DNA of 64,000 nt from Pseudoalteromonas apostichopi (GTDB lineage: Bacteria > Pseudomonadota > Gammaproteobacteria > Enterobacterales > Alteromonadaceae), in contig NZ_AP028066.1 of the NCBI RefSeq assembly GCF_030297135.1, positions 434,001 through 498,000 on the forward strand, read 5' to 3'. The number at the start of each line of letters is the position of its first letter. The first letter of the stretch is position 1. The translations under genes and the position numbers were made by a program. Under the pieces are notes generated by a model, which made no database searches, was not told the DNA's origin, and worked only from the letters and a program-made list of their open reading frames with translations. Of this stretch, positions 44,414-53,970 are shown one piece after another.

Positions 44414-47287
44414 TTATGCCTGTGGTATTGCATGGCTTTGCTTATCGAGTAGATACAAAATTGACTGATAACTAATGCCACTGTGCTCAGTTAAACCAAT
44501 TTCACAGCTACGGCTATTAGATACGCCGCGACTACAATTTTTTGGCACTTGTTGTTTAAGGGTTTTTAGCGCGTTGCTATTTAGTTCTGGCAAGTTAAAA
44601 CCCTTATCACCAGCAAAACCACAACACTCAATATCGGCTGGAATAATCACCTCATTACTACATGCCTTGGCAAGTGATACTAGGCTTTGCTCTTTACCTA
44701 ATCGCTTTGAGCTACAGGTAACATGGAGCATCACAGGCTCATTCACGGGCGTTACTTGCAAATTAGGCAGTAAGTACTGAGCTGCAAAGTCGGCACTTTC
44801 GTAAATTTTGAGTGCAGTATTTTGCGCAGCATTAAGGGTGGTGAGCGCACAGGGGCTGGCATCAAAAACGATTGGATACAGGCCATTATTTGAAAGCGCC
44901 TCGAGCTTAGTAAGTAATTGCTCACTTTTATTTTTAGACTCTTGATTAAAACCTTTACTAGCAAATGGCATACCGCAGCATAGTGAATCAGCTTGTTTAG
45001 GTATCACCACTTCATAGCCTGCTTTTGCAGCTAATGAAAAGATTACATCAAGCAGTGGACGCTTATCATCGGCAAGTTTATCGGCCGCAAAAACCCGGCT
45101 TGCGCAGCTTGGCATATAAACTAACTTTTTCGCTTGTTGGGGTTGTTGACGTTTTCTATTAATTGGCTGCTCGGCCCTTGGCCATGCCGAATAATATAGC
45201 GGTGTACCAAGCAACTTATTAGCAGGTTTACTCAGGTTTCTTAAGTTACTGCTGCCAATTGCTTTTTCTAGCACCTGCATGACGGATAAGCCAAACCGAG
45301 CACCAGAGGCGACAACCGCAAAATGCTTGCTGGCAAAGCGTGATAATGACCGCGCTACTTTGCTTGAGGAAACTTGCTCAGCCCTAAGTGATTTTATAAA
45401 TTCACCCGTGTTTATCCCCACTGGGCATTTAAGTCCGCAAAGACCGGTTGCTGCGCACGAATCAATACCAAGGTATTTAAAGTCGGCCTCGATAACACTG
45501 AGCTTTTGATTTAACTTCTGCTTACTCGCTAAATCATCGGTTGTTAGCAATTGATTGTGTAATTCGGTGCGGTGCCGCCATAAAGTAATACGCTGCCTAG
45601 GTGTTAAGGTAAGCCCTTTTGATGGGCAAACCACTTCGCAAAAGCCACACTCAATACAGGTGTCAATAATATCATCACTTTTTGGCATGACTTTTAAATG
45701 CTGAGTGTGAGCATTTTTGTCGTGATTAATAATAACCCCAGGGTTAAGAATATTCTGCTTATCGAATAATGCTTTAAGCGCAACCATCACCGAGAAGCCA
45801 TCATCTCCCCATTCGGTGGCAACAAACGGAGCCATGTTACGACCTGTGCCATGCTCTGCTTTTAATGACCCTTTTAGTTCAACTGCCACTAAGTTCGCCA
45901 CATCAGCCATAAATTGCTCGTAACGGCTTACTTGCTCGTGTGTGTCGAAGGCTTGAGTAAATACAAAATGCAGGTTTCCGGCCAGTGCATGACCAAAAAT
46001 AATGGCTTCGTCATAGCCATATTTAATAAATAACTGATGCAGCGCATTTACGCCCTCAGCTAATTTATCAAGAGCAAAGGCGACATCTTCAATAATCACT
46101 GTAGTGCCAGTTTCACGCACCGCGCCAACCGCAGGAAACGTTCCTTTGCGGATATTCCAAAGTGCTGCATTACGGGCACTGTCAGCAGAAAACTCAATCG
46201 CTGTCAGCTGGCTTTGCTTAAACTGAGCAAGAAGTTGCTCGGTGATCTTAGTAAGTGCATCAAGAGCCTCTGCATTTTCAGCTCTTAACTCAATTAAAAG
46301 TGCCGCTGATTGCTCTGGATAGTTGGTCACTTCTTTTGGCATTATGGCATGTTCAGACACCGACATCAGGGCACGTTTATCAAGTAGCTCAACCGCAGCA
46401 ACATCAAGTTCACTCAGTCTTTGTACCAGCTCACAAACCTTACTGATATCGTCAAAGATAAAAAAACCTGTGTGTTTATACTTATGCTCGACCACTGTGT
46501 GGTAGGTAATATCTGCGATAAAAGCTAACGTACCCTCAGAGCCAATAATTAAATGTTTAATGATTTCGATTGGATCAGAAAAATCCAGTAACGCATTTAA
46601 GCCATAACCTGTGGTATTTTTTAAACGATATTTATGGGCGATGCGTTCACTCAAATCTGGGTTCTGCTTTACGCTATCAACAAGGTTCATTAGCTCATCA
46701 ACCCAGCTACTATGGCTTTGCAAAAAGGCGTTACAGCTTTGGTTATCAGCCGTATTAAGCACAGTGCCATCGGCAAAAATTAGGGTCATATCTTTTACTG
46801 TATGGTAGCTGTTTTGCGCCACCCCGCAACACATACCCGATGAATTATTTGCCGCCATCCCCGCTATTTTGCAACTATTAATTGAAGCGGGATCAGGGCC
46901 AATTTTTTTACCAAACGGGGCTAATACTTGATTCACTCTAGCGCCGATGATCGCCGGTTGTAAGCGTATTGCATCGGCATCATCAATAATCTCAAACTTG
47001 CTCCAACTATCGCACAATAAAACCAATACCGAATCTGTAATTGCTTGCCCAGATAAACTCGTCCCTGCAGCTCGAAATGTGATAGGTATTTGTTGCTCGT
47101 TTGCAGCAATGATCACTTGTCGTGCTTGATTTTGATTGCTAACTAATACAATTAACTCAGGAATTAATCGATAAAAGCTTGCATCTGTTCCATACGCATA
47201 ACGGCGCGAGTAATCTTCTATTAATGCAGACTCTGGTAAAAAAGGTGCAATTTGCTGTTTGAATGCGTGCAATCTTGTTAAAGCCAT
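44414..47287 (-). CDS. FAD/Fe-S oxidoreductase, D-lactate dehydrogenase Dld-II type
   Basis: A 957-residue cytoplasmic-membrane-associated flavoprotein that fuses a GlcD-like part with a GlpC-like part. Residues 1-540 are the FAD_binding_4 unit (RAAGTSLSGQAITDSVLV, IGPDPASINSCKIAGMAANNSSGM) and FAD-oxidase C-terminal part (LKAEHGTGRNM). From about 545 are 4Fe-4S motifs CIECGFCEVVCPSKG and CAATGLCGLKCPVG, then CCG domains (SLCCGMPFASKGF, ECCGFAGDKGF). The layout is that of the Shewanella Dld-II, which oxidises D-lactate to pyruvate for respiration. The D-lactate name is inferred from layout. Confidence 0.88.
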   Translation of the reverse strand: MALTRLHAFKQQIAPFLPESALIEDYSRRYAYGTDASFYRLIPELIVLVSNQNQARQVIIAANEQQIPITFRAAGTSLSGQAITDSVLVLLCDSWSKFEIIDDADAIRLQPAIIGARVNQVLAPFGKKIGPDPASINSCKIAGMAANNSSGMCCGVAQNSYHTVKDMTLIFADGTVLNTADNQSCNAFLQSHSSWVDELMNLVDSVKQNPDLSERIAHKYRLKNTTGYGLNALLDFSDPIEIIKHLIIGSEGTLAFIADITYHTVVEHKYKHTGFFIFDDISKVCELVQRLSELDVAAVELLDKRALMSVSEHAIMPKEVTNYPEQSAALLIELRAENAEALDALTKITEQLLAQFKQSQLTAIEFSADSARNAALWNIRKGTFPAVGAVRETGTTVIIEDVAFALDKLAEGVNALHQLFIKYGYDEAIIFGHALAGNLHFVFTQAFDTHEQVSRYEQFMADVANLVAVELKGSLKAEHGTGRNMAPFVATEWGDDGFSVMVALKALFDKQNILNPGVIINHDKNAHTQHLKVMPKSDDIIDTCIECGFCEVVCPSKGLTLTPRQRITLWRHRTELHNQLLTTDDLASKQKLNQKLSVIEADFKYLGIDSCAATGLCGLKCPVGINTGEFIKSLRAEQVSSSKVARSLSRFASKHFAVVASGARFGLSVMQVLEKAIGSSNLRNLSKPANKLLGTPLYYSAWPRAEQPINRKRQQPQQAKKLVYMPSCASRVFAADKLADDKRPLLDVIFSLAAKAGYEVVIPKQADSLCCGMPFASKGFNQESKNKSEQLLTKLEALSNNGLYPIVFDASPCALTTLNAAQNTALKIYESADFAAQYLLPNLQVTPVNEPVMLHVTCSSKRLGKEQSLVSLAKACSNEVIIPADIECCGFAGDKGFNLPELNSNALKTLKQQVPKNCSRGVSNSRSCEIGLTEHSGISYQSILYLLDKQSHAIPQA

Positions 47288-47535
47288 CTCGCCCCCAGGC
47301 TTGTCATAGTTACGCTGATGATTATGGAATATATTATTACTTTAAATTGTACTAAAAAGCGACCCATTAAATTGATAAATTATCATCTTCAAGCATTTTC
47401 ATCAGCATAAAGGTTTGGTTATTTAAGCATATCAGCCCTATTTGGTGATCTAACTTAGCTTTTTGCAGTCATGCAGAAAAACCGCTAGGGTAGCAAAAAA
47501 AGACTGTATTTATATTTAAAAACCCATTAACATCA

Positions 47536-47550
47536 AGAATAATTTATTCT
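47536..47550. promoter_or_regulatory. Palindrome upstream of the GH3 gene
   Basis: AGAATAATTTATTCT shares its 11-base core AATAATTTATT with the palindrome at 43130-43146. It lies 36 bases before the GTG start. The rest of the 298-base gap is AT-rich, with another short palindrome (TGATAAATTATCA) at 47373-47385 nearer the divergent dehydrogenase gene. Confidence 0.4.
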
Positions 47551-47585
47551 AAAAACTAAATAAGCGTTTTGCTTTGGAGCTTGCT

Positions 47586-49445
47586 GTGTTAAATAAGTTT
47601 GCACTATCGTCACTGGTTATCGGATTAGGATGTTTCATGCCATTACAATCATCATTTGCTGAGTCTGCATTAACTTTAAAACAACAGTTAGGGCAAAAGC
47701 TCATGCTCGACCTGCGCTATTACTGTGAGCAAGACCCTGGCGAGCAAAAATGCCGTACACCGGTCACTCAGCTGCCAGCCGATTTAGCCAATATCATCAC
47801 TAAACATAACATTGGTGGTGTGATTTTATTTGCTGAAAATATCGATACCGTGCCACAGGTGATCAAACTTAATAATGATCTACAAAAAGCTGCTGCTAAG
47901 TCTGAGTTAGGCTTACCGCTGTTTATTTCGATAGATCAAGAAGGTGGCCGAGTAGCCCGAATTCCTCGTGATGTAGGCACTTCATTCACAGGTAATATGT
48001 CGATTGGCGCAACCTACAAAGAACAAGGCACATACTTCGCGACTGAGTCTGCGCGCATTATCGCCGACGAGCTTTTAGCACTGGGTGTTAATGTTAACTA
48101 TGCACCCACGGTCGATGTAAACATGAACCCAGATAACCCTGTTATTAACGTACGTTCTTACGGTGAAGACCCGCAACTGGTTGCGAAACTAGGTGGTGCA
48201 CAAGTCGCAGGGTTCGAAAATAACGGCGTTATTTCATCGTTAAAGCACTTTCCGGGGCATGGCGATACTAACGTAGATAGCCACACAGGCTTGCCAAAGG
48301 TAATGCATGATAAAGAAACCATTTGGCAGCAAGACCTACCACCATTTAAAGAAATTATTAAGAATCAACAGCCGGGTATGATCATGACTGCACATATCCA
48401 ATATCCAGCCCTCGATGACAGTACGTTTGTCAGTAAAGAAGGCAAAACCATGATCAAACCTGCAACAATGTCGCGCAAAATCATCACCGACTTATTGCGT
48501 GATGAACTCGGTTATCAAGGTGTTGTGATCACCGATGCACTTGATATGGCAGGGATTAGCCACTTCTTTGAACCAATTGAAGCAGTGATAAATACCTTTG
48601 CAGCGGGTGTTGATATTGCGCTTATGCCAATTGAAATAAGAAGCCCTAAAGACTTGGCGGTGCTTGAAGCCCTAATTGACAGATTAGAGCAAGAAGTACA
48701 GCGTGGCACTTTAAATGCTGACGAAATGAGTGCTTCAGCAACGCGTATTTTAAGACTTAAAGAGAAGTTTAAACTCACCTCTTCACTTGACGACGAAGCA
48801 GCTATCAAAAAAGCGCAGCTTTTACTTGGTGATCAAGGTCACAGAAAAGTAGAAGCCGAATTAGCATTAGCAGCTATCACCGAAGTTAAAAACGAAAAAA
48901 ATACCCTACCACTCGACATTAAATCAGGCAGCAAAGTGCATATTATTATGCCAGATACCCGCAAGTGCTATGCCCTACAGCAGGCGTTAGTTGATAACAC
49001 TGATAAGTTAATCAGCTTTAGCTGCACTAGTTTGCAAGGCTATGAGAAGCTTGCCACGTTAAAAGAAATTAACGAAGCCGATATAATCATTGCCGCAAAT
49101 GCGTCACCAAAACAAAGTGCTGTTGAAGTAGGTGGAATGGACGATTTAGCTGATAACCCAGAGTTTGCAATTGCTAAAGCAGATCAATCTGCGGCATTAG
49201 AATCATTGCTAAAACAAGCAAAATTAGCCCATAAGAAGACCGTATTTGTAAGCTTACGTGCCCCTTACGATATTGCTCAATTTGGAAAATTTGGTGATGC
49301 TGTACTTGCCACCTATGCTTACAATATAGATGTAGATACAGATGAAAAGATTGCTGGTCCTGCATTCACAGCGCTAGCAAAAGTTTTACTAGGGAAGGCC
49401 CCTGCTAAAGGGCAGCTGCCCGTTACTATTAATGACCTGAACTGA
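47586..49445 (+). CDS. GH3-family beta-N-acetylhexosaminidase (NagZ-like, exported)
   Basis: A 619-residue glycosidase that likely removes N-acetylglucosamine from chitin or peptidoglycan fragments. GH3 signatures are GVILFAENI, ISIDQEGGRVAR, the acid/base dyad motif KHFPGHGDTNVDSHTGLP and the nucleophile Asp in VVITDALDMAGI. Cytoplasmic NagZ is about 340 residues; this one has a signal peptide (ending SFAES) and an extra C-terminal domain, so it acts outside the cytoplasm. The start is GTG with TTGGAG six bases away; the 12-base longer frame is not used. It heads an operon with the D-amino-acid genes. Confidence 0.92.
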   Translation: MLNKFALSSLVIGLGCFMPLQSSFAESALTLKQQLGQKLMLDLRYYCEQDPGEQKCRTPVTQLPADLANIITKHNIGGVILFAENIDTVPQVIKLNNDLQKAAAKSELGLPLFISIDQEGGRVARIPRDVGTSFTGNMSIGATYKEQGTYFATESARIIADELLALGVNVNYAPTVDVNMNPDNPVINVRSYGEDPQLVAKLGGAQVAGFENNGVISSLKHFPGHGDTNVDSHTGLPKVMHDKETIWQQDLPPFKEIIKNQQPGMIMTAHIQYPALDDSTFVSKEGKTMIKPATMSRKIITDLLRDELGYQGVVITDALDMAGISHFFEPIEAVINTFAAGVDIALMPIEIRSPKDLAVLEALIDRLEQEVQRGTLNADEMSASATRILRLKEKFKLTSSLDDEAAIKKAQLLLGDQGHRKVEAELALAAITEVKNEKNTLPLDIKSGSKVHIIMPDTRKCYALQQALVDNTDKLISFSCTSLQGYEKLATLKEINEADIIIAANASPKQSAVEVGGMDDLADNPEFAIAKADQSAALESLLKQAKLAHKKTVFVSLRAPYDIAQFGKFGDAVLATYAYNIDVDTDEKIAGPAFTALAKVLLGKAPAKGQLPVTINDLN

Positions 49446-49493
49446 GTGTTATTGTAGCAACTATGGGCAAGTGTTAACTTCAAGGAGAGTCAC

Positions 49494-50291
49494 ATGCAAA
49501 AAAATGCATCTTTAACCACTCCTGCGGCTATTCGTAAAATGGTACGTGAGGGTGACTACAGTGGAAATACATCGGGTTTTGCACCGGGTTTTGTGCAAGC
49601 AAATTTAGTGATTTTACCTAAACAATATGCGTTTGATTTTTTGCAGTTTAGCCAAGCAAACCCGAAAGCTTGCCCGATTATTGCTACTAGTCGTTTACCG
49701 GGCGTTACCGATATGCCAACCGTTGGTGAAGATATAGATATTCGTAGCGACTTCCCTCGTTATCGCATCTTTAAAAATGGCCAAATGGTTGAAGAAGTAA
49801 CTGATATTACAAGCCATTGGCGCGATGATTTAGTCACCTTTCTAATTGGTTGCTCGTTCTCGTTTGAAGAAGCGCTTATTGCCGCGGGTCTTGAGATCAG
49901 AAATATCAGCGAGCAAAAAAATGTGCCTATGTATGTGACCAATATGGCCTGCCAGAGTGCGGGGATTTTCCACGCCAATATGGTCGTTAGCATGCGCCCA
50001 ATGAAACCTGCAGATGCTATTCGGGCAATCCAAATTTGCAGCCGTTTTCCAAGTGTACATGGTGCGCCAGTGCATTTTGGTGACCCTGTAGCAATTGGCA
50101 TAAAAGATATTAACAAGCCTGAATTTGGCGATGCGGTTACCATCAAAGCAGGTGAAGTACCGGTGTTTTGGGCCTGTGGTGTTACTCCACAAGTTGCGAT
50201 TGCCAACGCAGCACCTGATTTTTGTATCACGCATAGCCCAGGACACATGCTGATCACTGATATTCCAAATAGTAAAATGGCAGCGTTATAA
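49494..50291 (+). CDS. DUF1445 hydro-lyase-like protein (D-glutamate cyclase N-terminal-like)
   Basis: A 265-residue member of the YcsI/DUF1445 family. Signatures are NTSGFAPGFVQANLVILP, ATSRLPGVTDMPT, YVTNMACQSAGIF and MVVSMRPM. In mammals this domain is the N-terminal half of DGLUCY, mitochondrial D-glutamate cyclase, while DUF4392 is the other half. Here the two halves are separate genes flanking pxpA. AAGGAGAG precedes the ATG (at 49494). Function in bacteria is still open; D-glutamate to 5-oxo-D-proline is the best guess. Confidence 0.88.
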   Translation: MQKNASLTTPAAIRKMVREGDYSGNTSGFAPGFVQANLVILPKQYAFDFLQFSQANPKACPIIATSRLPGVTDMPTVGEDIDIRSDFPRYRIFKNGQMVEEVTDITSHWRDDLVTFLIGCSFSFEEALIAAGLEIRNISEQKNVPMYVTNMACQSAGIFHANMVVSMRPMKPADAIRAIQICSRFPSVHGAPVHFGDPVAIGIKDINKPEFGDAVTIKAGEVPVFWACGVTPQVAIANAAPDFCITHSPGHMLITDIPNSKMAAL

Positions 50292-51029
50292 ATGACGATG
50301 AAACTAAATTGCGACCTTGGCGAAAGCTATGGGATGTGGAAAATGGGCTTAGACGAGCAAGTTATGCCACATATTGATATGGCAAACATTGCTTGTGGTT
50401 TTCATGCTGGCGATGCCGATGTGATGGCAAACACCCTAGCCCTTGCCAAGCAATACAAGGTAATGGTTGGCGCACACCCAAGTTACCCAGATAAGCAAGG
50501 CTTTGGTCGCCGTTCTATGGCTATGAGTGAAAAAGAGCTTACCAATTGCCTGCATTATCAAATTGCTGCAATTGATGGTATGGCTGCGGTACATGGCTTA
50601 ACGCTCGAATACGTAAAACCACATGGCGCCTTATATAACGATATGATGAGTGACGAGCAAACCTTGAATATCGTTATGCGTGCTGTGGCTAGTTATGCAA
50701 AGCCACTAAAATTAATGATTTTAGCCACCAACCAAGCAGCCGAACACAAAGTACAAGCAAAAAATCTTCAACTAGAACTCATTCTAGAGGCGTTTGCCGA
50801 CCGTCAATACACAGACGAAGGTAAACTAGTCACGCGCTCTTTAGCTGGCAGTGTACACGATAAACCAGCGCTAATGGCGCAGGTTAAACAGTTAGTTGAA
50901 CATGGCACAGTCACAACGCGAAGCGGTCAGCAGCTTGCGCTTGATGCCGATAGCCTGTGTGTGCACGGCGATAATGAAGCGGGTATTGCGCTCATTCAAG
51001 AGATCAAAGCACTATGTCAGCAAGCCTAA
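50292..51029 (+). CDS. pxpA: 5-oxoprolinase subunit A (PxpA/LamB-YcsF family)
   Basis: PxpA normally works with PxpB and PxpC to open 5-oxoproline to glutamate using ATP. At 245 residues it has the motifs LNCDLGESYG, MPHIDMANIACGFHAGD, GAHPSYPD and VKPHGALYN, with metal-binding His and Asp. pxpB and pxpC are not in this operon. Its ATG follows the DUF1445 stop directly with no gap, and its end overlaps the DUF4392 gene by 16 bases, so all three are made together. Confidence 0.93.
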   Translation: MTMKLNCDLGESYGMWKMGLDEQVMPHIDMANIACGFHAGDADVMANTLALAKQYKVMVGAHPSYPDKQGFGRRSMAMSEKELTNCLHYQIAAIDGMAAVHGLTLEYVKPHGALYNDMMSDEQTLNIVMRAVASYAKPLKLMILATNQAAEHKVQAKNLQLELILEAFADRQYTDEGKLVTRSLAGSVHDKPALMAQVKQLVEHGTVTTRSGQQLALDADSLCVHGDNEAGIALIQEIKALCQQA

Positions 51030-51877
51030 GTGACGCTGCGCTCAGCCAACAAATTGAAACCATGATGGTTGAACAAAACCCGCGTGGTATGCAGCATTTA
51101 TATGCAAAACAACTAACGGGTACGTATTTACGCGCAGCGAAATACCTTCATCAAGCACAAGGTACTGTATTGATTGGTACAGGCTTTGCAGTCAACAATA
51201 CCTTCGAAACCGACGGCCCAGTTGGAGCGATTGCACTTTACAAAGTACTCAAAAAACTTGGTAAACAGCCCCTTTTGGTTACTGGCAACCCCCTTTACAG
51301 TGCCCTTAAAAAAGACTTCAACTGCTTTGAGCTGCCAATTAATAGCATTGATAATGCCCACACTTTTAGCATTAAAGCCCTTGCACAGCTGAAACCTGAT
51401 TGTGTTTTATCAATAGAACGCCCGGGGCTGAATCAGCATCAGCGTTATTACAATATGCGCGGTATTGATATTTCTGAGCATTGCGGCTGCTTTGATTTTT
51501 TTGTAACAGAAGCACGTTGCCCCACCATAGCGATTGGTGATGGCGGTAACGAAATAGGCATGGGTAACCTTGCACAGCACATGCAAGCGCTAAACATTAC
51601 TCCTTGTTTAACTCCTTGCGATGAGCTTTTACTCGCCGATGTATCTAACTGGGCGGCGTACGGGCTGATAGCCTTTTTAAGTCGCTGGCATAACACCGAT
51701 TTGCTGGCTGAAATTGAGCCACTCAATATTTTACATTATCTAAGTGAGCGCGGTAGTGTCGATGGTGTCACCCATAAAAACGAGCTCACCGAAGACGGCC
51801 TGCATGCAATGCATGGTCAACAATTAATAACTCGGCTTCGCCAACTTGGCGGCTTTACGACAGAGAATGAGGTTTAA
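51014..51877 (+). CDS. DUF4392 D-glutamate cyclase-like protein
   Basis: A 287-residue protein of the DUF4392 family, the catalytic-half partner in mammalian DGLUCY that makes 5-oxo-D-proline from D-glutamate. Patterns seen are GTVLIGTGFAVNNTFETDGPVGA, SIERPGLNQHQRYYNMRGIDIS and IAIGDGGNEIGMGNL. The start overlaps the end of pxpA (ATG at 51014), and the transaminase follows two bases after the stop. The assignment to this family is strong; the activity is inferred from the mammalian enzyme. Confidence 0.88.
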   Translation: MSASLSDAALSQQIETMMVEQNPRGMQHLYAKQLTGTYLRAAKYLHQAQGTVLIGTGFAVNNTFETDGPVGAIALYKVLKKLGKQPLLVTGNPLYSALKKDFNCFELPINSIDNAHTFSIKALAQLKPDCVLSIERPGLNQHQRYYNMRGIDISEHCGCFDFFVTEARCPTIAIGDGGNEIGMGNLAQHMQALNITPCLTPCDELLLADVSNWAAYGLIAFLSRWHNTDLLAEIEPLNILHYLSERGSVDGVTHKNELTEDGLHAMHGQQLITRLRQLGGFTTENEV

Positions 51878-51879
51878 CA

Positions 51880-52737
51880 ATGGGCACGGTATACCTAAAT
51901 GGTGAATACCTTGGCGCTGATGAAGCAAAGATTTCACCAATGGATCGCGGCTTCTTATTTGGCGATGGCATTTATGAAGTGATCCCATCATACCAAGGCA
52001 AAATGCTAGGCTTTGGCGCACATATTGAGCGTATGAATAACGGTTTAAACGAGCTTGAAATTAAGCTCGATTACAATGCCGATACGTGGCGTAAAATCTG
52101 TAATGATTTATGCGAAAAAAACCAAGGTGACAACCTAGGGATTTATTTGCATGTGAGCCGCGGCGCTGATACAAAACGTGCCCACGGCTACCCAAGCAAT
52201 ATTACTCCGACCGTATTTGCGTTTGCTTTTGAAATTCCGGCAGAGCCAAAAAGCGACATCGATAGCGCAACAACTTACACCGTATCACTTGAGCAAGATC
52301 GTCGCTGGCAACGTTGCCATATAAAATCAACGGCACTGCTTGGCAACGTGATCCATTACCAACACGGTGCAGCAGCGGGTAATAAAGAAACCATTCTATT
52401 TAATCGTTTAGAAGAAATTACCGAAGCCAGTTCAAGTAATGTGTTTATCGTAAAAGATGGTGTGATCAGCACGCCACCACTTGATAACCAAATTTTACCG
52501 GGGATCACCCGCTGGTTAATCCTCAATATTCTTCACAGTTACAGTGATTTTAAAGTGCAAGAGCGCATTATTAGTAAAGAAGAGTTACTTGATGCCGACG
52601 AGGTATGGATCACCAGCGCCACTAAAGAAGTTGGCCCAGTCGTAAAAGTAAATGGCAAGTTAGTTGGCGATGGCAAACCAGGTGCAATTTGGCAACAAGT
52701 GCAAAGCCTGTTTACCAAGCATAAGTTTGATTACTAA
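51880..52737 (+). CDS. D-amino-acid transaminase (class IV)
   Basis: A 285-residue PLP enzyme that interconverts D-alanine plus 2-oxoglutarate and pyruvate plus D-glutamate. Markers are SPMDRGFLFGDGIYEV, the PLP lysine in HIKSTALLGNVI, EITEASSSNVFIV (phosphate and dicarboxylate binding) and VWITSATKEVGPV. It is the last gene of the GH3-DUF1445-pxpA-DUF4392 operon. Together with DUF4392 it would send D-Ala nitrogen to D-Glu and on to 5-oxoproline. Confidence 0.92.
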   Translation: MGTVYLNGEYLGADEAKISPMDRGFLFGDGIYEVIPSYQGKMLGFGAHIERMNNGLNELEIKLDYNADTWRKICNDLCEKNQGDNLGIYLHVSRGADTKRAHGYPSNITPTVFAFAFEIPAEPKSDIDSATTYTVSLEQDRRWQRCHIKSTALLGNVIHYQHGAAAGNKETILFNRLEEITEASSSNVFIVKDGVISTPPLDNQILPGITRWLILNILHSYSDFKVQERIISKEELLDADEVWITSATKEVGPVVKVNGKLVGDGKPGAIWQQVQSLFTKHKFDY

Positions 52738-52751
52738 TTTAATCGCACTTT

Positions 52752-52785
52752 AAAAAAACGCCTACTTAAAGTAGGCGTTTTTTTT
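52752..52785 (+). terminator. Terminator of the D-amino-acid operon
   Basis: AAACGCCTAC and GTAGGCGTTT pair around TTAAA, followed by a run of eight T. It ends the operon 15 bases after the transaminase stop. Confidence 0.92.
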
Positions 52786-52837
52786 AGCTATTATTTAATT
52801 GCTTATTATATCAAATGGCCAAGCTTGCAGTAGGCCG

Positions 52838-53773
52838 TCACTGGTTTCTGAATATAAGGTTACCATCGTATGCCACACTCAGTACTGACGTACGCTGGCG
52901 CTGTTGTTTAGCTTCGTATTCAGCGATTAGTTCACCATCTGCAACGCGATATAAACGCATCTTCATTTTTGGCGAACCCGTTAATAGCCATTTATCTTGA
53001 TTAATAAATTGCGATGCGGTGAACTCAATAAAGTTAGCGTATGAGGCCACTTCTGATAGTTCTTTTTTATTGGCTAAATCAAAAAATACTCGATCATCAA
53101 CCGAATCAATTGCAAAGGCCAAGCTCGCTGTATCATTTAAAGTAACGTGATTTACTCTAGTAGCTAAACGCTCTTCAAAGCGAGTGCTGCCATCGCTCGT
53201 TGACCAAAGCTTTACGTATTTGTCGCTCGAGCCAGTAAACGCCCACTGACCATCAGCCGATAACGCCACGCTATTAATATCTAAGCGATGAATATCAAAA
53301 CGCTTAGTATCACCTGTGCGGGTATTTATCACCTCAGCCTTACCGCTACGATAGGCTATAACCAAAGTATCGCCTACAGCTGAAATAGCGATGTCTCTGG
53401 CGATTTCTTGCCCAGTGAGCCAAGTGCCAATACTACGCCCGGTGCGAGTATCGTATAAAGTCACTGATAACCGGTTTGAAATGAAAAAACGAGATTTGTT
53501 GGCGCTAAAGCCCGCAAGCTCAACATGTTCAGCGCCCTGCCCTGTTATACAATCGTATAGACGCGCTTTTAACTGATTATCCCAAACGCACACCTCAGAT
53601 TGGGTTGCCACTAACGCGTGACTAGCATCTTCACTAAGCGCCGTGGCACTTAATAGCTCATTGCCATGCGCAAATTCACTACTAGCAGAGGCAGTAAAAA
53701 CCTCACCTCCACCACAGCCCACAAGGCTTAGTGCAAATACACAGCAAAGAGATTTAAGCAGTTTCGACGTCAT
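52838..53773 (-). CDS. WD40-repeat lipoprotein
   Basis: A protein of about 311 residues with a lipoprotein signal (lipobox LVGC, then GGGE). Its body has several WD40-like beta-propeller blades, for example INSVALSADGQWAFTGSSDKYVKLWSTSDG and SVTLYDTRTGRSIGTWL. WD40 propellers bind other proteins. The partner is unknown. I use the ATG at 53773 rather than the first at 53785, which has no separate ribosome site. It converges with the D-amino-acid operon. Confidence 0.85.
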   Translation of the reverse strand: MTSKLLKSLCCVFALSLVGCGGGEVFTASASSEFAHGNELLSATALSEDASHALVATQSEVCVWDNQLKARLYDCITGQGAEHVELAGFSANKSRFFISNRLSVTLYDTRTGRSIGTWLTGQEIARDIAISAVGDTLVIAYRSGKAEVINTRTGDTKRFDIHRLDINSVALSADGQWAFTGSSDKYVKLWSTSDGSTRFEERLATRVNHVTLNDTASLAFAIDSVDDRVFFDLANKKELSEVASYANFIEFTASQFINQDKWLLTGSPKMKMRLYRVADGELIAEYEAKQQRQRTSVLSVAYDGNLIFRNQ

Positions 53774-53857
53774 GATCATTCTCATTTTTTATAATTATAT
53801 TGTATAGGAGCAGTGTAATGAAAATAAGCGGAAGTTGGTAGGAAATCTCGCTGCCAG

Positions 53858-53961
53858 CTTTCAGCCGTCAGCCATCAGTTTTTGTAGGCGTGAAATTTAT
53901 TTCGCGCGAAGTGCCGGCTGTTCGGCGATGCAGCGGCGCGCCATGCAAGCATGGCGCCTAC
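53858..53961. repeat. REP island 6
   Basis: A plus-strand REP at 53884-53910 (GTAGGCGTGAAAT...CGCGCGAA) and a minus-strand REP at 53935-53961 (GGCGCGCCATGC...GGCGCCTAC) enclose a second GC-rich segment; a TCAGC tract lies at 53858-53879. The second hairpin has a different centre from those in the other islands. Confidence 0.8.
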
Positions 53962-53970
53962 AAGAAACGA

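Noticed and set aside
49760..50257. Long antisense ORF of 165 codons inside the DUF1445 gene
   Set aside because: It is a shadow of a well-supported gene and has no start site or family signature.
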